Below are positions 7,188 to 16,336 of a DNA stretch of 38,386 nucleotides, one piece after another. The stretch spans positions 1-38,386 of the forward strand of contig CAZVNZ010000030.1 of the NCBI GenBank assembly GCA_964628515.1, given 5' to 3'. The translations under genes and the position numbers were made by a program. The stretch is from CAZVNZ01 sp964628515 (GTDB taxonomy: Bacteria > Bacillota > Clostridia > Christensenellales > Christensenellaceae). The notes under the pieces are model-generated. The model was not told the origin of the DNA, did no database searches, and saw only the letters and a program-made list of their open reading frames with translations. The stretch's first letter is position 1. Each line of letters starts with the position of its first letter.

Positions 7188-8585
7188 TTATTTACCTTGC
7201 AAATACTTATCTATTGCATCCGCACTTTGTTTGCCTGCGCCCATTGCAAGTATAACAGTTGCGGCACCTGTTACGGCGTCTCCACCTGCATACACCCCTT
7301 TTACAGAGGTTTCTCCCGTTGCTTCGTCTGTAATTATACCACCCCAACTTTCTGTTTTTAAGTTGGGTGTTACACTTTTTATTAGCGGGTTGGGAGATTG
7401 CCCTATGGCAACTATTACCGCATCTACGTCCATAATATACTCGCTTCCCTTAATTTCCACGGGTCTGCGTCTGCCGGAAGAGTCGGGCTCTCCTAATTCC
7501 ATTTTTATGTTCTTCATACCTACTACATTGCCCTTTTCGTCCCCTAAAACTTCTATGGGGGCTTCTAACAATCTAAAGATTATGCCTTCCTCTTTAGCAT
7601 GATGAATTTCCTCTATTCTGGCAGGCATTTGCTCCTCTAACCTTCTGTATACAATGTAGACTTCTTTTGCGCCTAACCGCTTTGCACATCTTGCGGCGTC
7701 CATAGCCACGTTTCCTCCACCTATTACCGCTAACTTGTTGTAGGGTTTAATGGGGGTATGATAAAACGGATATTCGTAAGCACGCATAAGGTTTACCCTT
7801 GTTAAAAACTCGTTTGCGGAGTAAACATCGTTAAAGTTTTCGCCCGGTACTTTCATGAATGTGGGAAGTCCTGCTCCGCTTCCTATAAATATTGCCCCGT
7901 ACCCTTCCTCAAACAGCTCGTCTAAGGTTAGTATTTTGCCTATTACCATATTAAGCTCAATTTTAACGCCTAATTTTTTTAGGGTGTTTATTTCTATATC
8001 TACCAATTCCTTTGGCAATCTAAATTGAGGTATGCCGTATTTAAGCACCCCTCCTGCCGTGTGAAACGCCTCAAAAATAGTTACGTCGTAACCTTTTTTT
8101 GCTAAGTCTCCGGCGCAGGTTAGTCCTGCCGGCCCACTTCCTATTACCGCTACCTTTTTATTTTTGGATGGCATGCGTTCTACCTTTCCTATGGCATTGC
8201 TTTTAATTGCGTAATCCGCCGCAAAACGCTCTAACCTTCCTATTGCAACACTTTCTCCTTTTTTGCCTCGTACACAGTATTGCTCGCATTGGCTCTCTTG
8301 TGGGCAAACACGTCCGCATACAGCCGGCAAACCGTTTGTTTGGGCAATAATATTATATGCTTCAAGAAAGTTTTTTTCTTTAATTTCTTTTATAAACTCG
8401 GGTATTTTTACTTCTACGGGGCAGCCTTGCACGCATGGAGAGTTTTTGCACTCTATACATCTTAGGGCTTCGTTTACCGCTAAATCCTCATTGTAACCTA
8501 AGGCTACCTCTTCAAAGCTTTTAATTCTTTCTAAAGGATTAAGCTCCGGCATTGCTGTTTTGTTTAAAGCCATATTTTTTTCCAT
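7188..8585 (-). CDS. nfnB: NADH-dependent reduced ferredoxin:NADP+ oxidoreductase subunit B (GltD-like)
   Basis: The 465-residue protein has the glutamate synthase small-subunit fold used in NfnB. An N-terminal cysteine-rich domain (C43, C46, C51, C55 and C90, C94, C100, C104) binds two [4Fe-4S] clusters. GSGPAG at 149-154 binds FAD and GGGNVA at 289-294 lies in the NADP(H) domain. Alone it would be called GltD/GltA, but the one-base overlap with an NfnA-type gene and the absence of a glutamate synthase large subunit point to NfnAB. This soluble flavin-based bifurcating enzyme couples NADH and reduced ferredoxin oxidation to NADP+ reduction. Its initiation codon overlaps the nfnA stop in TAATG. 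Confidence 0.85.
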   Translation of the reverse strand: MEKNMALNKTAMPELNPLERIKSFEEVALGYNEDLAVNEALRCIECKNSPCVQGCPVEVKIPEFIKEIKEKNFLEAYNIIAQTNGLPAVCGRVCPQESQCEQYCVRGKKGESVAIGRLERFAADYAIKSNAIGKVERMPSKNKKVAVIGSGPAGLTCAGDLAKKGYDVTIFEAFHTAGGVLKYGIPQFRLPKELVDIEINTLKKLGVKIELNMVIGKILTLDELFEEGYGAIFIGSGAGLPTFMKVPGENFNDVYSANEFLTRVNLMRAYEYPFYHTPIKPYNKLAVIGGGNVAMDAARCAKRLGAKEVYIVYRRLEEQMPARIEEIHHAKEEGIIFRLLEAPIEVLGDEKGNVVGMKNIKMELGEPDSSGRRRPVEIKGSEYIMDVDAVIVAIGQSPNPLIKSVTPNLKTESWGGIITDEATGETSVKGVYAGGDAVTGAATVILAMGAGKQSADAIDKYLQGK

Positions 8586-9424
8586 TATTTTGCCACCTCC
8601 TTCAGTAAGTTACAGTCCTCTTCTCTCTCTTTTAAGCCGTCGTACATTGCAAGCCGTTTTATAGCCCCTTCAAAGTCCACTAAATGCCCGTCAAAGTCCG
8701 GTCCGTCTATACATGCAAATTTAGTTTCGCCGCCAACCGTAAGCCTGCATCCGCCACACATGCCTGTGCCGTCTATCATAACAGGATTCATGCTTACTAA
8801 GGTCTTGATGTTATGCTCCTTTGTAAGCGCACTTACAAATTTCATCATTAAAATTGGCCCTATGGCTACAACCAAATCGTATTTTACACCGTTGTTAATT
8901 TGGTTTTTAAGCACGTCCGTTACAAAACCCTTTTCCCCGTAAGTGCCGTCGTCTGTGGAAATATAAAGATTTTCGCAGTTGTTTTCCATTTCGTCTTGCA
9001 GTATTATAAACTCCTTGCTTTTAAAACCTGCAATAATATCCACCGAAATACCCATGCTGTGCAGTAGCTTTGCTTGTGGAAAGGCTATGGCACAACCAAG
9101 CCCTCCACCTATTACCGCCGCTTTTTTTATAGAGGAATCAAAATGCGATGCAAGCCCTAAAGGCCCTGCAAGATCTAAAATGTCTTCGCCCTCGTTAAGT
9201 AATCCCAGTTGTTTGGTAGATTTTCCGATTTCCGCAAATACTATGGTAATTGTGCCGTTTTCCCTGTTAAAATCCGAAATTGTTAATGGGAACCTCTCCC
9301 CAACATCACAAGTACGAATAACAACAAACTGTCCGCTATTTGCTTTTTTTGCAATTAACGGCGCTTCAATAACCATTCTGGTTATATCCTTTGCAAGCTG
9401 TTCTTTTTTTAAAATCTTGTACAT
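8585..9424 (-). CDS. nfnA: NADH-dependent reduced ferredoxin:NADP+ oxidoreductase subunit A
   Basis: The 279-residue protein is the ferredoxin reductase-like subunit: an FAD-binding barrel with RFPLTIS (45-51), an NAD-binding domain with GGGLG (106-110), and a C-terminal [2Fe-2S] site with D218, C223, C226 and C238. In characterised NfnA the cluster uses one Asp and three Cys, which matches here. The same architecture occurs in sulfide dehydrogenase SudB and dihydroorotate dehydrogenase PyrK. The pairing with nfnB decides the call. AGGAGA lies before the ATG. In an anaerobe the complex balances NADH, NADPH and ferredoxin pools. Confidence 0.85.
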   Translation of the reverse strand: MYKILKKEQLAKDITRMVIEAPLIAKKANSGQFVVIRTCDVGERFPLTISDFNRENGTITIVFAEIGKSTKQLGLLNEGEDILDLAGPLGLASHFDSSIKKAAVIGGGLGCAIAFPQAKLLHSMGISVDIIAGFKSKEFIILQDEMENNCENLYISTDDGTYGEKGFVTDVLKNQINNGVKYDLVVAIGPILMMKFVSALTKEHNIKTLVSMNPVMIDGTGMCGGCRLTVGGETKFACIDGPDFDGHLVDFEGAIKRLAMYDGLKEREEDCNLLKEVAK

Positions 9425-9456
9425 CCAACTTCTCCTATACTAAAAATTCCCAAATT

Positions 9457-9485
9457 AATATCTATAATATATAGCATTTTGTCAA
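9457..9485 (-). promoter_or_regulatory. Probable nfnAB promoter using the repeat's -35 box
   Basis: On the minus strand TTGACA (9480-9485) and GATATT (9457-9462) are separated by 17 bases, about 33 bases before the nfnA start. The perfect -35 hexamer lies inside the repeat element at 9468-9575. The -10 box is only a 4/6 match. Confidence 0.5.
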
Positions 9486-9575
9486 AAGTTATGCAACAAC
9501 TTTTGGTATAAAATGAACATATAGCTACTTTATTGTAAGACGCAGAGCGTCAAACATAAATCAATTTGCTATATA
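9468..9575. repeat. Structured dispersed repeat, copy A (108 bp)
   Basis: The unit is bounded by TATATAGC and GCTATATA. Inside are an AT-rich hairpin (AAAAGTT/AACTTTT within CATTTT/AAAATG arms) and a short GC hairpin (GACGC-aga-GCGTC). Folded, it is a three-way junction. A second copy, about 92% identical by eye, is at 26235-26340. It may be a MITE-like element with TA flanks or a structured RNA. Confidence 0.8.
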
Positions 9576-9745
9576 ATGTAATATTATACCTTATTTAATC
9601 ATAAAAGCAAACATAAAAATACCTTTATTACCATTTATGAGGGGGGGTATAATAAAATAGTTAAAATTAAAATAATATTGTTTAATTTTTTATGATACAT
9701 TTGTCTATATTTTAGCTTGTACATACCAAAAGCTTTATTTAATTG

Positions 9746-9774
9746 TTGACATGATTTTTTATTTATATTACCAT
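9746..9774 (+). promoter_or_regulatory. Promoter of the MATE/TetR/SDR operon
   Basis: TTGACA, 17 bases, TACCAT. Transcription should begin near 9781, on the edge of the palindrome at 9782-9794. Confidence 0.6.
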
Positions 9775-9781
9775 ATTATTA

Positions 9782-9794
9782 TGAACATAGTTCA
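9782..9794. promoter_or_regulatory. TGAAC-ata-GTTCA palindrome, candidate TetR operator
   Basis: A perfect 5-bp inverted repeat around three bases lies at the expected transcription start of the MATE gene. Its position suits repression by the TetR protein encoded at 11281-11877. Confidence 0.55.
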
Positions 9795-9817
9795 AATAAG
9801 AATATTAAGAGGCGAAT

Positions 9818-11215
9818 ATGGAAAAAGTAGTGGCATCTAAAGACGAATTAATGGGCAAACTACCTGTACCTATGGCAATAATGCGCTTGGCAATTCCTGC
9901 CATAATAGGTATGATAGTTATGGCGGTATACAACATGGCGGACACTTATTTTGTCAGCCAATCCCCACAGGGTTTGTTAGGCACAGCGGCGGTATCCGTT
10001 TTTATGCCTATTTTAATGATAACACAGGCAATCTCTATATTGTTTGCATCGGGTGGTTCTGCATATGTATCCCGTTTGCTTGGGGCAAAGGATAAGGAAA
10101 AAGCAAACAAAACGGCGGCAATCACCGTTGCCTCCTCCTTTTTGTGCGGTGTGGCAGTAGCTGTAATTGGTTTAATTTTCCTAAAACCCGTACTTTTAGC
10201 CTTCGGAGCATCCGAGGCAACCTTACAACTTGCAGAGCAATATGCGGTGGTTATGCTTATAGTATCCCCCATACAACTTACAAATATGGCATTTAATAAC
10301 GTACTTAGGAGCGAGGGCAACGCAGTACCCTCAATGGCAGGTATGGTTATAGGTGCGTTGCTAAATATAGCCTTAGACCCTCTCTTTATATTTACCTTTA
10401 ATATGGGAGTGCTGGGTGCCGCCATAGCAACGGGAATTTCTCAATGTGTTGCCTTTGTTATTTTGGGAATGAACTACTGGCGAAAAAAAACCACAATTAA
10501 CCTCTCCTTTAAGCATTTTAGGTTTGATGGGCAAATACTAAAATACATAATGAAAATAGGTGTTTCCACCTTTGTAATACAGGCACTTGCGGCGGTGGGC
10601 TTTGCATTAATAAATGCTTTTGCCGTAGGCTACGGAGACGGAGCGGTGGCATCTTTCGGCATTGTAAACCGTATACAATTTATTGGCTTTGCCATAGTTT
10701 TTGGCTTTGGGCAAGGGTTTCAACCGGTGGCAGGGTACAATTTCGGCGCACATAAATACGACAGGCTTACCAAAACCTTGTCTTTTGGTATAACTTGCGC
10801 CTTGCTTATAGGGCTTGGGATTTTTGCGGTGTGCAATATTTTCTCCGTTCAACTAATAACCATATTTACTACGGAAAGTTTTGCCCTAAGTTTAGGCTCG
10901 GATGCGCTAAAGTGGAATACTGCAGGCTTTCCTTTTACCGCCTTTTCCATAATTGTGCTTATGATGCTCCAAGCCTTAGGCAGAGCGAAGGGCGCACTCG
11001 TGGTTTCTCTTGCAAGACAGGGGCTTTGCTTAATACCTTGCGTAATTATACTTGCAAACACCGTTGGTTTGTACGGGCTTGTGTATGCCCCCTTTGTTTC
11101 GGATATTTTATCGGGAATTATTGCTATAATACTTTCTGTAAGCGTATTTACCTACATCAAAAAAACAAAAGCGGAGTACAAGCAGTCTCTGCAAACCACC
11201 GCAAACGGTACATAA
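9818..11215 (+). CDS. MATE-family multidrug efflux transporter
   Basis: The 465-residue protein has about twelve hydrophobic segments in two homologous halves. It has hallmarks of the NorM/MepA/DinF group, including RLAIPAIIGMIVMAVYNMADTYFV at residues 22-45, a GNAVPSMAG motif near 165, and GFGQGFQPVAGYNFGA near 300. MATE pumps export cationic drugs or metabolites across the cytoplasmic membrane using a sodium or proton gradient. A strong promoter and palindromic operator lie upstream, and a TetR gene follows after 65 bases, so drug-inducible regulation is likely. The substrate cannot be told from sequence. Confidence 0.9.
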   Translation: MEKVVASKDELMGKLPVPMAIMRLAIPAIIGMIVMAVYNMADTYFVSQSPQGLLGTAAVSVFMPILMITQAISILFASGGSAYVSRLLGAKDKEKANKTAAITVASSFLCGVAVAVIGLIFLKPVLLAFGASEATLQLAEQYAVVMLIVSPIQLTNMAFNNVLRSEGNAVPSMAGMVIGALLNIALDPLFIFTFNMGVLGAAIATGISQCVAFVILGMNYWRKKTTINLSFKHFRFDGQILKYIMKIGVSTFVIQALAAVGFALINAFAVGYGDGAVASFGIVNRIQFIGFAIVFGFGQGFQPVAGYNFGAHKYDRLTKTLSFGITCALLIGLGIFAVCNIFSVQLITIFTTESFALSLGSDALKWNTAGFPFTAFSIIVLMMLQALGRAKGALVVSLARQGLCLIPCVIILANTVGLYGLVYAPFVSDILSGIIAIILSVSVFTYIKKTKAEYKQSLQTTANGT

Positions 11216-11280
11216 TAAAAACTTAAGGGTTGGGAACTATTGGGGATTAACACACAAATAATTATAAGGACGCAAAAAAA

Positions 11281-11877
11281 ATGCCAAAAAAAATACAAGA
11301 TGTATCTAAAAAAATTCTCGATGCGGCAACCCAAATTTATCAACATGAGGGTTACGAAAAAATCTCAATAAGGCGGATAGCCACCCTAAGCGGACTTGCC
11401 ATAGGCACAGTGTACACTCGTTTTGAGGATAAAGAGGAGGTAGTTGCACTTGTGCTTGCCGCCGAAATTGAGGGTATTAAAGATTTAGTAATTGCAAGTG
11501 TGTTTAACAAAACCCCGGACGAAGCCTTTAAGGCGGCTATTCATACTTTTTTTGATAAAGTCAACGCCTCCTCTCGAGATGCCTTTGAGCATGTGTTGCA
11601 TATTGAGGGGCATAAAGATTATATTCAAAAAGCCTTAAGCGGAGCAAGTAGCCAAATAAAAGAGGTTTTAAAGGAGATTATTATACAGCTTTACGAAAAG
11701 CACCGCACAAACATCACCGAAAAATGTGCGGAAATAATAGCGGAGGTTGCTTTTGGAATGGTGCATATGCTCTCCAAACAAAAGGAGTACACCATAGAGG
11801 AAAAAACGGATTTTGTGTACGAATTTGTAATTGCTTACGGGAAAAATAACGCAAAAGGAGCACTTGGAAATGAGTAA
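11281..11877 (+). CDS. TetR/AcrR-family transcriptional regulator
   Basis: The 198-residue protein has an N-terminal TetR helix-turn-helix (residues 8-54; core ISIRRIATLSGLAIGTVYTRFEDKEE) and a helical ligand-binding C-terminal domain. It lies between the MATE pump and an SDR gene, and its end overlaps the SDR start by eight bases. Repression of the operon through the palindrome at 9782-9794, with release by a pump substrate, is the simplest model. The start is an ATG right after a poly-A stretch with AAGGACG upstream. Confidence 0.85.
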   Translation: MPKKIQDVSKKILDAATQIYQHEGYEKISIRRIATLSGLAIGTVYTRFEDKEEVVALVLAAEIEGIKDLVIASVFNKTPDEAFKAAIHTFFDKVNASSRDAFEHVLHIEGHKDYIQKALSGASSQIKEVLKEIIIQLYEKHRTNITEKCAEIIAEVAFGMVHMLSKQKEYTIEEKTDFVYEFVIAYGKNNAKGALGNE

Positions 11878-12595
11878 CACCGTACTGATTACAGGAGGAG
11901 CAAGGGGTATTGGCAAAGGCATTGCCGTAGAATTTGCACGAGTGGGCTACAACGTGGTTATAAACTACTTCCACAGCAAAAAAGAGGCTTTGGCTTTGCA
12001 AGAAATTTTAGGGGAAAGCTGTCTTGCACTGCAAGCGGACGTTAGGGATTTTAGTGCAGTTGATGCAATGGTAAAGGAAGCACTTAAGCGGTTTGGCAAA
12101 ATAGATGTGCTTGTAAACAACGCGGGAATTGCACAACAAAAGTATTTTTTGGATATTACCACCGAAGAATTTAAAAATATGCTTGATGTAAACGTTACAG
12201 GCACTTTTAATGTTACAAAATGCGTATTGCCAAATATGCTTAGAGCCAAAAGCGGAAAAATAATAAATATTTCTTCTGTATACGGCATTAGCGGTGGCGC
12301 TTGCGAGGTGCATTATTCCGCAAGCAAGGGGGCTGTTATTTCCTTTACAAAAGGACTTGCAAAGGAAATTGGCAGTAGCAATGTGCAGGTAAACTGCATA
12401 GCTCCCGGGGCGGTTAAAACGGATATGCTTAATTATTTAAGTGATGATGATGTTGCTCAAATATGTGCTGAAACCCCTCTGCAAAGGTTAGGCACACCCA
12501 GAGACATTGGCAAAACCGCAGTTTTCTTGGCAAGCGAGGGGGGAGATTTTATAACAGGGCAGGTAATTAGCCCAAATGGGGGGGTGCTTATATAA
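11870..12595 (+). CDS. Short-chain dehydrogenase/reductase (FabG-like)
   Basis: The 241-residue protein is a classical SDR: TGGARGIG at 8-15 binds NAD(P), NNAG is at 83-86, and the catalytic triad is Ser136, Tyr149 and Lys153 (in YSASK). The sequence resembles 3-oxoacyl-ACP reductases, but its place in a MATE/TetR operon rather than a fatty-acid cluster suggests another carbonyl substrate. I start it at the ATG at 11870, which has AAGGAG eleven bases upstream and overlaps the tetR stop. An in-frame ATG 13 codons earlier lies within tetR and has no ribosome binding site. Confidence 0.85.
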   Translation: MSNTVLITGGARGIGKGIAVEFARVGYNVVINYFHSKKEALALQEILGESCLALQADVRDFSAVDAMVKEALKRFGKIDVLVNNAGIAQQKYFLDITTEEFKNMLDVNVTGTFNVTKCVLPNMLRAKSGKIINISSVYGISGGACEVHYSASKGAVISFTKGLAKEIGSSNVQVNCIAPGAVKTDMLNYLSDDDVAQICAETPLQRLGTPRDIGKTAVFLASEGGDFITGQVISPNGGVLI

Positions 12596-12642
12596 AAACC
12601 CTTTGTTTTCTCAAATATTTACTTTATATTATGTAATAAATA

Positions 12643-12671
12643 TTGCTTTTTTTTATAAAATGCCTTAGAAT
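12643..12671 (+). promoter_or_regulatory. Possible promoter of the pantothenate operon
   Basis: TTGCTT, 17 bases, TAGAAT; the -10 box is a 5/6 match and the -35 is weak. A strong GGAGGT ribosome binding site sits before the ATG at 12717. The leader in between shows no riboswitch I recognise. Confidence 0.4.
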
Positions 12672-12716
12672 ATTGTTAGACGGGTATCGGTAAACGAACT
12701 CGAGCGGAGGTAAAAA

Positions 12717-13322
12717 ATGAATATTAGCAAAAAAACTAAAACGCTTACTTTTTTAGCAATACTTGTTGCTTTAATGCTTATTATGGGTTTTACACCCATA
12801 GGATTTATACCCCTTGGGGCAATTAAAATCACACTTATGTGCCTACCCGTAATAATAGGCACACTAACCTTAGGGCTTAAAACAGGTTTTATGCTTGGAG
12901 TGGTATTTTTTATAACCAGCTTTGCACAACTGCTTATGGCACCCGATGCCGTATCCGTGCTTTTATTTGAGGCAAGCCCGTCTTACGTGCTAAGCCTACT
13001 TATACCCAGATTATTAATACCTTTAGTGGCGTACTATGTTTATAAGTTACTTAAGTTTAAAAAGGCTTATGTAAACACAGCTATTGCCTCTCTTGCCGGC
13101 TCTTTAACCAACACCTTTATATATCTTGGAATGGTGTATTTTATGTTTGCGCCGGCTTTGCAAGAAGGATTAGCCCTAAGTGTTGATGGTGTTGCAGCTA
13201 TGATAGGCTCTGTTATACTGCTAAACGGCTTACCCGAGGCGGTGTTTGCTATGCTTGTGTGCCCACCTATTGTGGCCGCCTTGCAAAAATCAGTCATTTT
13301 ACTGGAAAGGAAACAAGGTTAA
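12717..13322 (+). CDS. ECF transporter S component, probably pantothenate (PanT-like)
   Basis: The 201-residue protein has about six membrane helices and the pattern of ECF substrate-capture subunits: a basic N-terminus, then LVALMLIMGFTPIGFIPLG, and a LGLKTGFMLGVVFF segment. S components bind a vitamin and dock on a shared EcfAA'T module, which is not in this window. The gene overlaps the downstream coaX by one base in TAATG, so a pantothenate specificity is inferred from the tight coupling to pantothenate kinase. A related S component for another vitamin remains possible. Confidence 0.75.
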   Translation: MNISKKTKTLTFLAILVALMLIMGFTPIGFIPLGAIKITLMCLPVIIGTLTLGLKTGFMLGVVFFITSFAQLLMAPDAVSVLLFEASPSYVLSLLIPRLLIPLVAYYVYKLLKFKKAYVNTAIASLAGSLTNTFIYLGMVYFMFAPALQEGLALSVDGVAAMIGSVILLNGLPEAVFAMLVCPPIVAALQKSVILLERKQG

Positions 13323-14083
13323 TGTTATTTGCGCTTGATGTGGGAAACACTAATATAAAATGTGGACTTTTTAAGGGGGAAACCCTTGTGTATTCCTTCC
13401 GAATGTCCACCAACATAGATGCCACAGCGGACGAATACGGCATTAAGGTAGTATCCTTTTTCCATAGGCTAAATATATCCGTAAGCGAGGTTAGCGGTAT
13501 TATTGTGTCCTCTGTTATTCCTTCCATAAACTACACCTTAAGCCATATGGCAAGAGAGTATTTTAGTTTAAGCCCTATGATTGTGGGGCCCGGAATAAAA
13601 ACAGGCATAAATATAAAGTACGATAACCCAAAAGAGCTTGGTACGGACAGAATAGTAACGGCGGTAGCCGCCTACGAGTTGTTTGGAGGGCCTGTAATAA
13701 CCATAGATTTTGGCACCGCCACCAGCTTTGGGGTAATATCTAAAACCGGAGATTTTTTAGGGGGAGCAATTTGCCCCGGCATTAAAATTTCTGCGGAGGC
13801 ACTAACGCAAAATGCGGCTAAGCTGCCACGAATAGAGCTTGTGCGCCCAAACAGCATCATAAATAAAACCACCGTGTCCGCAATGCAGGGGGGTATAATT
13901 TACGGCTATGTGGGGCAGGTAAAATATATTTTAAGCAAAATAAAAGAAGAAATAGGAGATGCAAAAGTGGTTGCAACAGGTGGTTTTTCCGAGCTTATAG
14001 CAAAAGAAACCGGCTCGATTAACGAAATTATCCCCACTCTAACCCTTATTGGTCTTTCTAAAATATACGAAAAAAACAGCTAA
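13322..14083 (+). CDS. coaX: Type III pantothenate kinase
   Basis: The 253-residue protein shows the CoaX signatures: DVGNTNIK at 6-13 for phosphate binding, GTDR at 107-110, and DFGTAT at 129-134, all of the ASKHA fold. It phosphorylates pantothenate with ATP, the first step of coenzyme A synthesis, in the cytoplasm; the type III enzyme is not feedback-inhibited by CoA and needs a monovalent cation. The ATG at 13322 overlaps the transporter stop. An earlier in-frame ATG at 13259 lies inside the transporter and would add 21 unrelated residues. Confidence 0.92.
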   Translation: MLFALDVGNTNIKCGLFKGETLVYSFRMSTNIDATADEYGIKVVSFFHRLNISVSEVSGIIVSSVIPSINYTLSHMAREYFSLSPMIVGPGIKTGINIKYDNPKELGTDRIVTAVAAYELFGGPVITIDFGTATSFGVISKTGDFLGGAICPGIKISAEALTQNAAKLPRIELVRPNSIINKTTVSAMQGGIIYGYVGQVKYILSKIKEEIGDAKVVATGGFSELIAKETGSINEIIPTLTLIGLSKIYEKNS

Positions 14084-14097
14084 ACGGAGGAAATATA

Positions 14098-15366
14098 ATG
14101 AAAAACATAAAAATTGCAATTTTAGGTATGGGTACCGTTGGCGGTGGCATATACAAGCTTATAGATTTGGAAAGAGAAAATATTATGCACAAAGAGGGCA
14201 TAGATATTGAGGTTAAAAAAACCTTTTCCTTAAATTATTCTGTGGAAGTACCCGAAATTATTAAGGCAAAAACCATAGAGGAAATTTTAGAAGATGATGA
14301 GATTTCCATAGTGGCGGAGGTTATGGGCGGAATACATCCGGCTAAAGACTTTATAATTTCCTCTTTGCTTGCAGGCAAAACGGTAGTTTCCGCAAATAAA
14401 GATATGATTTCTCAAAACTGGCCGGATATAGAAAAAGCCGCAAAACAAACGGGCGCAGGCTTTTACTACGAGGCGGCGGTAGGCGGTGGCATACCCATTG
14501 TGCGTTCTTTAATAGACAGCATGCAGGCAAACACCATAAACGAGGTGTACGGAATTATTAACGGCACCACCAACTTTATACTCTCCAAAATGGACGACGA
14601 GGACAAGGAGTTTGACGATGTGCTTAAAGAAGCCCAAGCTTTAGGCTTTGCAGAGGCAGACCCCACAAGCGATATTTGCGGTTACGATGCACGGTATAAG
14701 CTTTCTATACTGGCATCTATGGCGTTTCATAGCAGAATACCCATAGAAAAAATTTACTGCGAGGGTATAACCAAGGTTTCTAAAATGGATATAAAAATAG
14801 GCAGAGAGCTTGGCTATGTGGTAAAACTCCTTGCCATAGGCAAAAATAGAGATGGCGTCGTGGAAGTGCGTGTGCACCCCACCATGATACCAAAAGAGCA
14901 TCCTCTTGCCAATATAAAAAGCTCCTTTAATGCAATATTTATAAACGGCAGTGCCGTTGGGGAGATGATGTGGTACGGCAAGGGCGCCGGAGATTTAGCC
15001 ACTGCAAGTGCCCTTGTGTCCGATATGATATACGCAACCAAAGCCCATAAGCATGCGTATGTTACATTTAAAAACGAGTATTCGGCAGACTCGGTTGTCT
15101 TTGAGGAAAACTGGGCTACCCATTATTATATTCGTACCGCAATTTTGGATAAACCGGGAGTGCTTGCAAAAATTGCAGGGGTATTTGGAGAAAACGGTGT
15201 AAGCATTAAAAACGTAATACAAAAAAGCATGCAGGAAAGCACCTATGCACCCTTAATATTTATTACCCACAAAGCGCACGAAAAGGACGTTACAAACGCC
15301 CTTGAAAAAATATCCAAGCTTGACGAAGTGGAAAGTATCCAAAACTGTATAAGAGTAGAAAGGTAG
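14098..15366 (+). CDS. hom: Homoserine dehydrogenase with C-terminal ACT domain
   Basis: The 422-residue protein has a Rossmann motif GMGTVGGG at 10-17, ANKDMI near 99-104, the catalytic-domain motifs GGGIPIV and NGTTNFIL, and a C-terminal ACT domain (about 345-420, KPGVLAKIAGVFGENGVSIKNV). It reduces aspartate semialdehyde to homoserine for threonine and methionine synthesis and is normally feedback-inhibited through the ACT domain. It lies 14 bases after coaX with a GGAGGAAA ribosome binding site. It ends in TAG, and reading through would hit TGA after three codons. A following cupin starts eight bases later. Confidence 0.92.
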   Translation: MKNIKIAILGMGTVGGGIYKLIDLERENIMHKEGIDIEVKKTFSLNYSVEVPEIIKAKTIEEILEDDEISIVAEVMGGIHPAKDFIISSLLAGKTVVSANKDMISQNWPDIEKAAKQTGAGFYYEAAVGGGIPIVRSLIDSMQANTINEVYGIINGTTNFILSKMDDEDKEFDDVLKEAQALGFAEADPTSDICGYDARYKLSILASMAFHSRIPIEKIYCEGITKVSKMDIKIGRELGYVVKLLAIGKNRDGVVEVRVHPTMIPKEHPLANIKSSFNAIFINGSAVGEMMWYGKGAGDLATASALVSDMIYATKAHKHAYVTFKNEYSADSVVFEENWATHYYIRTAILDKPGVLAKIAGVFGENGVSIKNVIQKSMQESTYAPLIFITHKAHEKDVTNALEKISKLDEVESIQNCIRVER

Positions 15367-15374
15367 GGAAAATT

Positions 15375-15716
15375 ATGAGCAAACATACATTAAGTCATGA
15401 AACTAAAGTAAATATGCGTGGGGGCGAAAAAGAAGTTGTAATATCTCATTTTCTTAAGGATGCTGATTTGCCCAATCACCTACGGCTTATGGGTGTAATT
15501 ACATTAATACCCGGCGCATCCATTGGGGAGCATACCCACAATAACGAAAGCGAAGTTTTTTACATAATAGAAGGAAAGGGAAACTATTTAAGCGAGGGGC
15601 AATGGATAGCAGTAGAAAAGGGAGATGTGCTTTTATGTGCATCGGGTGGCACACATTCTATTGTAAATACGGGAGATACAGACTTAGTATTTACAGGGAC
15701 TATTGTGCTTGATTAA
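15375..15716 (+). CDS. Small cupin-domain protein
   Basis: The 113-residue protein is one cupin barrel. Motif 1 contains GASIGEHTHNNESEVFYIIEG with His53, His55 and Glu60, and motif 2 has GDVLLC...GGTHSIVNTG with His94. These four residues normally bind one metal ion. Small single cupins of this kind include isomerases and unknown-function proteins, so a reaction cannot be assigned. It follows hom closely; the hom read-through TGA overlaps its ATG. Co-transcription with hom is likely. Confidence 0.8.
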   Translation: MSKHTLSHETKVNMRGGEKEVVISHFLKDADLPNHLRLMGVITLIPGASIGEHTHNNESEVFYIIEGKGNYLSEGQWIAVEKGDVLLCASGGTHSIVNTGDTDLVFTGTIVLD

Positions 15717-15760
15717 CTTTTTTACTTTATTAACAGCCAAAATTTGTAAGGAGAAAAAAT

Positions 15761-16336
15761 ATGACAGACTTTACACCATTATGGATAACCCTTGGGGTTG
15801 TTGGGGTAATTATACTAATAATAGTTATTTGGTATATAGCTTCCTACAACAACTTTATAAGGATGAAAAACGATATTGAGGAGGCTTTTGCCACCATAGA
15901 CGTTTACTTAAAAAAGCGTTTTGACTTAATACCAAACCTTGTAGAAACGGTAAAAGGCTATGCCTCTCACGAAAAGGAGACTTTAGAAAACGTAACAAAC
16001 GCACGGGCGAGTGTTGCAAATTCTTCCTCTCAAGAGGAGCGTTTAGCCAACGAAAATATGCTTAGCGGTACGCTGAAAACTTTGTTTGCAGTATCGGAAA
16101 ACTACCCTAACTTAATGGCAAACACCAACTTTCTGGATTTGCAAAACCAACTAAATACGGTAGAAGTGGATATTGCCAATGCAAGAAAGTATTATAACGC
16201 AACCGTTAAAAACTTTAACACAAAATTAGATACCATACCCACAAAATACATTGCTCGCAAACACGACTTTAGCAAACAGCCTATGTACGAAGTGTCCGAG
16301 GCTTCTGAAAGGGAGAATGTAAATGTCAAGTTTTAA
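15761..16336 (+). CDS. lemA: LemA-family membrane protein
   Basis: The 191-residue protein has one N-terminal transmembrane helix (about 9-29) and the long-helical LemA domain (YNNFIRMKNDIEEAFATIDVYLKKRFDLIPNLVETVKGYASHE, split across 36-80, with RASVA and FNTKLDTIPT later). LemA proteins are of unclear biochemical function. In Firmicutes they are often paired with DUF2207 proteins, exactly as here. GGAG lies before the ATG. The stop overlaps the DUF2207 start by 14 bases, implying translational coupling. Confidence 0.9.
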   Translation: MTDFTPLWITLGVVGVIILIIVIWYIASYNNFIRMKNDIEEAFATIDVYLKKRFDLIPNLVETVKGYASHEKETLENVTNARASVANSSSQEERLANENMLSGTLKTLFAVSENYPNLMANTNFLDLQNQLNTVEVDIANARKYYNATVKNFNTKLDTIPTKYIARKHDFSKQPMYEVSEASERENVNVKF

